Source of the DNA: Vagococcus allomyrinae
GTDB lineage: Bacteria; Bacillota; Bacilli; Lactobacillales; Vagococcaceae
Assembly (NCBI RefSeq): GCF_017829975.1
Contig: NZ_JAEEGA010000002.1
Coordinates: forward strand, 110,357 to 174,356
DNA: 64,000 nt
Direction of reading: 5' to 3'
Position numbers and translations under genes: made by a program. Positions 62,966 to 64,000 of this stretch are shown piece by piece. The stretch's first letter is position 1; every line of letters starts with the position of its first letter. Below the pieces are notes generated by a model, which did no database searches, was not told where the DNA came from, and saw only the letters and a list, made by a program, of their open reading frames with translations.

Positions 62966-64000
62966 TGGTCAGCCCCTCCTTTAGACTTTGACTTAAGGTC
63001 TCAAAATCCGTCCGATTTTTTTCAATCAACTGATTGATTGACTCCAAATTATCTTCAGCCGTGTATTTCATCTGAGCAATTTCATTAATTCCCGGTGTAT
63101 TTAAAATATCGGCAATAAAGACATGGTCATGCATCAGCACATCTCTTGCTTCATCGAAAAATTCCATGATGGCAATTAACATCAAGGTTTGCTTTTTATG
63201 GGAGGTAAAGGTATCTTCTTCCACAAAGGCATTTTGTTGCAAAAAGTCTTCCCGCAACATTCGGGCAATTTCCAATTTCAATAAATCCAAGTCTGACAAA
63301 CTGTCTTTCCCGATCAACTGGACAATTTCCTGAAGTTTTTGCTCTTCCTTTAGCAAGCCCATGGCCCGCTTGCGATATTTAGAATACTGACGATGGCTGT
63401 TTTTGCGCATGTATTTATCCATCTCATCCTGATACAGCGAATAACTGTTTAACCAATTGATCGCTGGGAAATGACGGGCATAAGCCAAATTGGCATCCAG
63501 TGCCCAAAAGACTTTCGCTACTCGTAAGGTCGCTTGAGTGACCGGTTCTGACAAGTCCCCACCAGCTGGTGAGACAGCGCCAATCATCGTCACTGAGCCC
63601 CTTTTTTCAGATTGTCCTAAACAGCGGACAATCCCCGCTCGCTCGTAGACTTGAGCCAGACGGGAAGCCAGATAGGCTGGATAACCTTCATCTCCCGGCA
63701 TTTCTTCTAAACGGCCACTCATCTCACGCAAAGCTTCCGCCCAACGAGAGGTGGAATCGGCCATTAGCGACACATCATAGCCCATGTCTCTAAAATACTC
63801 AGCAATCGTAATTCCTGTATAGATTGAAGCTTCCCGAGCGGCCACTGGCATGTTCGAGGTATTGGCAATTAAAACCGTCTTATCCATTAACGGCGACTTG
63901 GTTTTAGGATCGACAATTTCAGGAAATTCCTGCAACACATCGGTCATTTCATTGCCCCGCTCACCGCAGCCAATATAAACCACCACGTCGCAGTCAGACC
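62952..64000 (-). CDS. ntpA: V-type ATPase catalytic subunit A (C-terminal part, cut by window edge)
   Basis: The C-terminal 349 or so residues of subunit A. The frame is open to the right edge ([18 protein letters not shown]), includes [20 protein letters not shown] and ends [10 protein letters not shown]. The P-loop region lies outside the window. Subunit A hydrolyses ATP to pump Na+ or H+. Gene order A-B-D matches the enterococcal ntp operon. Confidence 0.93.
   Translation of the reverse strand, partial: SDCDVVVYIGCGERGNEMTDVLQEFPEIVDPKTKSPLMDKTVLIANTSNMPVAAREASIYTGITIAEYFRDMGYDVSLMADSTSRWAEALREMSGRLEEMPGDEGYPAYLASRLAQVYERAGIVRCLGQSEKRGSVTMIGAVSPAGGDLSEPVTQATLRVAKVFWALDANLAYARHFPAINWLNSYSLYQDEMDKYMRKNSHRQYSKYRKRAMGLLKEEQKLQEIVQLIGKDSLSDLDLLKLEIARMLREDFLQQNAFVEEDTFTSHKKQTLMLIAIMEFFDEARDVLMHDHVFIADILNTPGINEIAQMKYTAEDNLESINQLIEKNRTDFETLSQSLKEGLTIEGI

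Overview
The window looks like chromosomal DNA of a low-GC Gram-positive lactic acid bacterium, most likely Enterococcaceae (Enterococcus- or Vagococcus-like). The reasons are AGGAGG-type ribosome sites, many PTS sugar systems with PRD and DeoR regulators, a complete tagatose-6-phosphate lac operon, the end of an ntp-type V-ATPase operon, an Rgg regulator, and two large clusters of WxL/DUF916 surface-protein genes. No rRNA, tRNA, CRISPR array or insertion sequence was recognised.

Layout. 0-2.3 kb: the start of an ABC transporter ATPase, an ABC/LytTR fusion regulator and a degenerate serine-recombinase-like gene. 2.6-5.2 kb: an Mga-type regulator and an alpha/beta hydrolase. 5.5-6.3 kb: two small unknown membrane-protein genes. 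6.7-12.1 kb: an amino-acid module of tryptophanase, an M20 amidohydrolase, a RidA-type protein and a GltS-like carrier, divergent from a LysR gene. 12.5-14.7 kb: a secreted protein of eight Ig-like domains. 15.3-21.6 kb: a cellobiose-type PTS operon with a GH1 hydrolase, a histidine-phosphatase lipoprotein and a divergent PRD regulator. 21.7-26.5 kb: WxL cluster A. 27.6-34.9 kb: lacRG divergent from lacFEABDC. 35-47.2 kb: WxL cluster B, bracketed by two catalytically degenerate serine-recombinase-like genes and containing a variant signal peptidase and an LPXTG protein. 47.5-52.8 kb: an intact serine recombinase, an Rgg regulator, and a second intact serine recombinase in tandem with a UDP-glucose dehydrogenase and a hyaluronan-synthase-like glycosyltransferase. 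52.9-59.7 kb: a hexitol operon (mannitol-type PTS EIICBA, two polyol-phosphate dehydrogenases, HAD phosphatase, AlsE-like epimerase, HxlB-like isomerase) with a divergent DeoR regulator. 60.3-60.6 kb: a probable type I toxin-antitoxin locus. 61-64 kb: V-ATPase subunits D, B and part of A.

How it works together. Most operons are self-contained carbon or amino-acid modules, each with its own divergently transcribed regulator. In the tryptophanase module, tryptophanase releases 2-aminoacrylate, which RidA proteins detoxify. In the hexitol operon, two dehydrogenases plus 2-ulose and 3-ulose phosphate converting enzymes could funnel several hexitols to fructose 6-phosphate. The surface region combines WxL proteins, their DUF916 partners and a putative glucuronate polysaccharide synthase.

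The most unusual features are the family of five serine-recombinase-like genes (three lacking catalytic residues but keeping the DNA-binding domain, two intact) associated with surface loci, a 126-bp-spaced tandem repeat upstream of one of them, a signal peptidase whose catalytic lysine appears to be arginine, and the short type I toxin locus.
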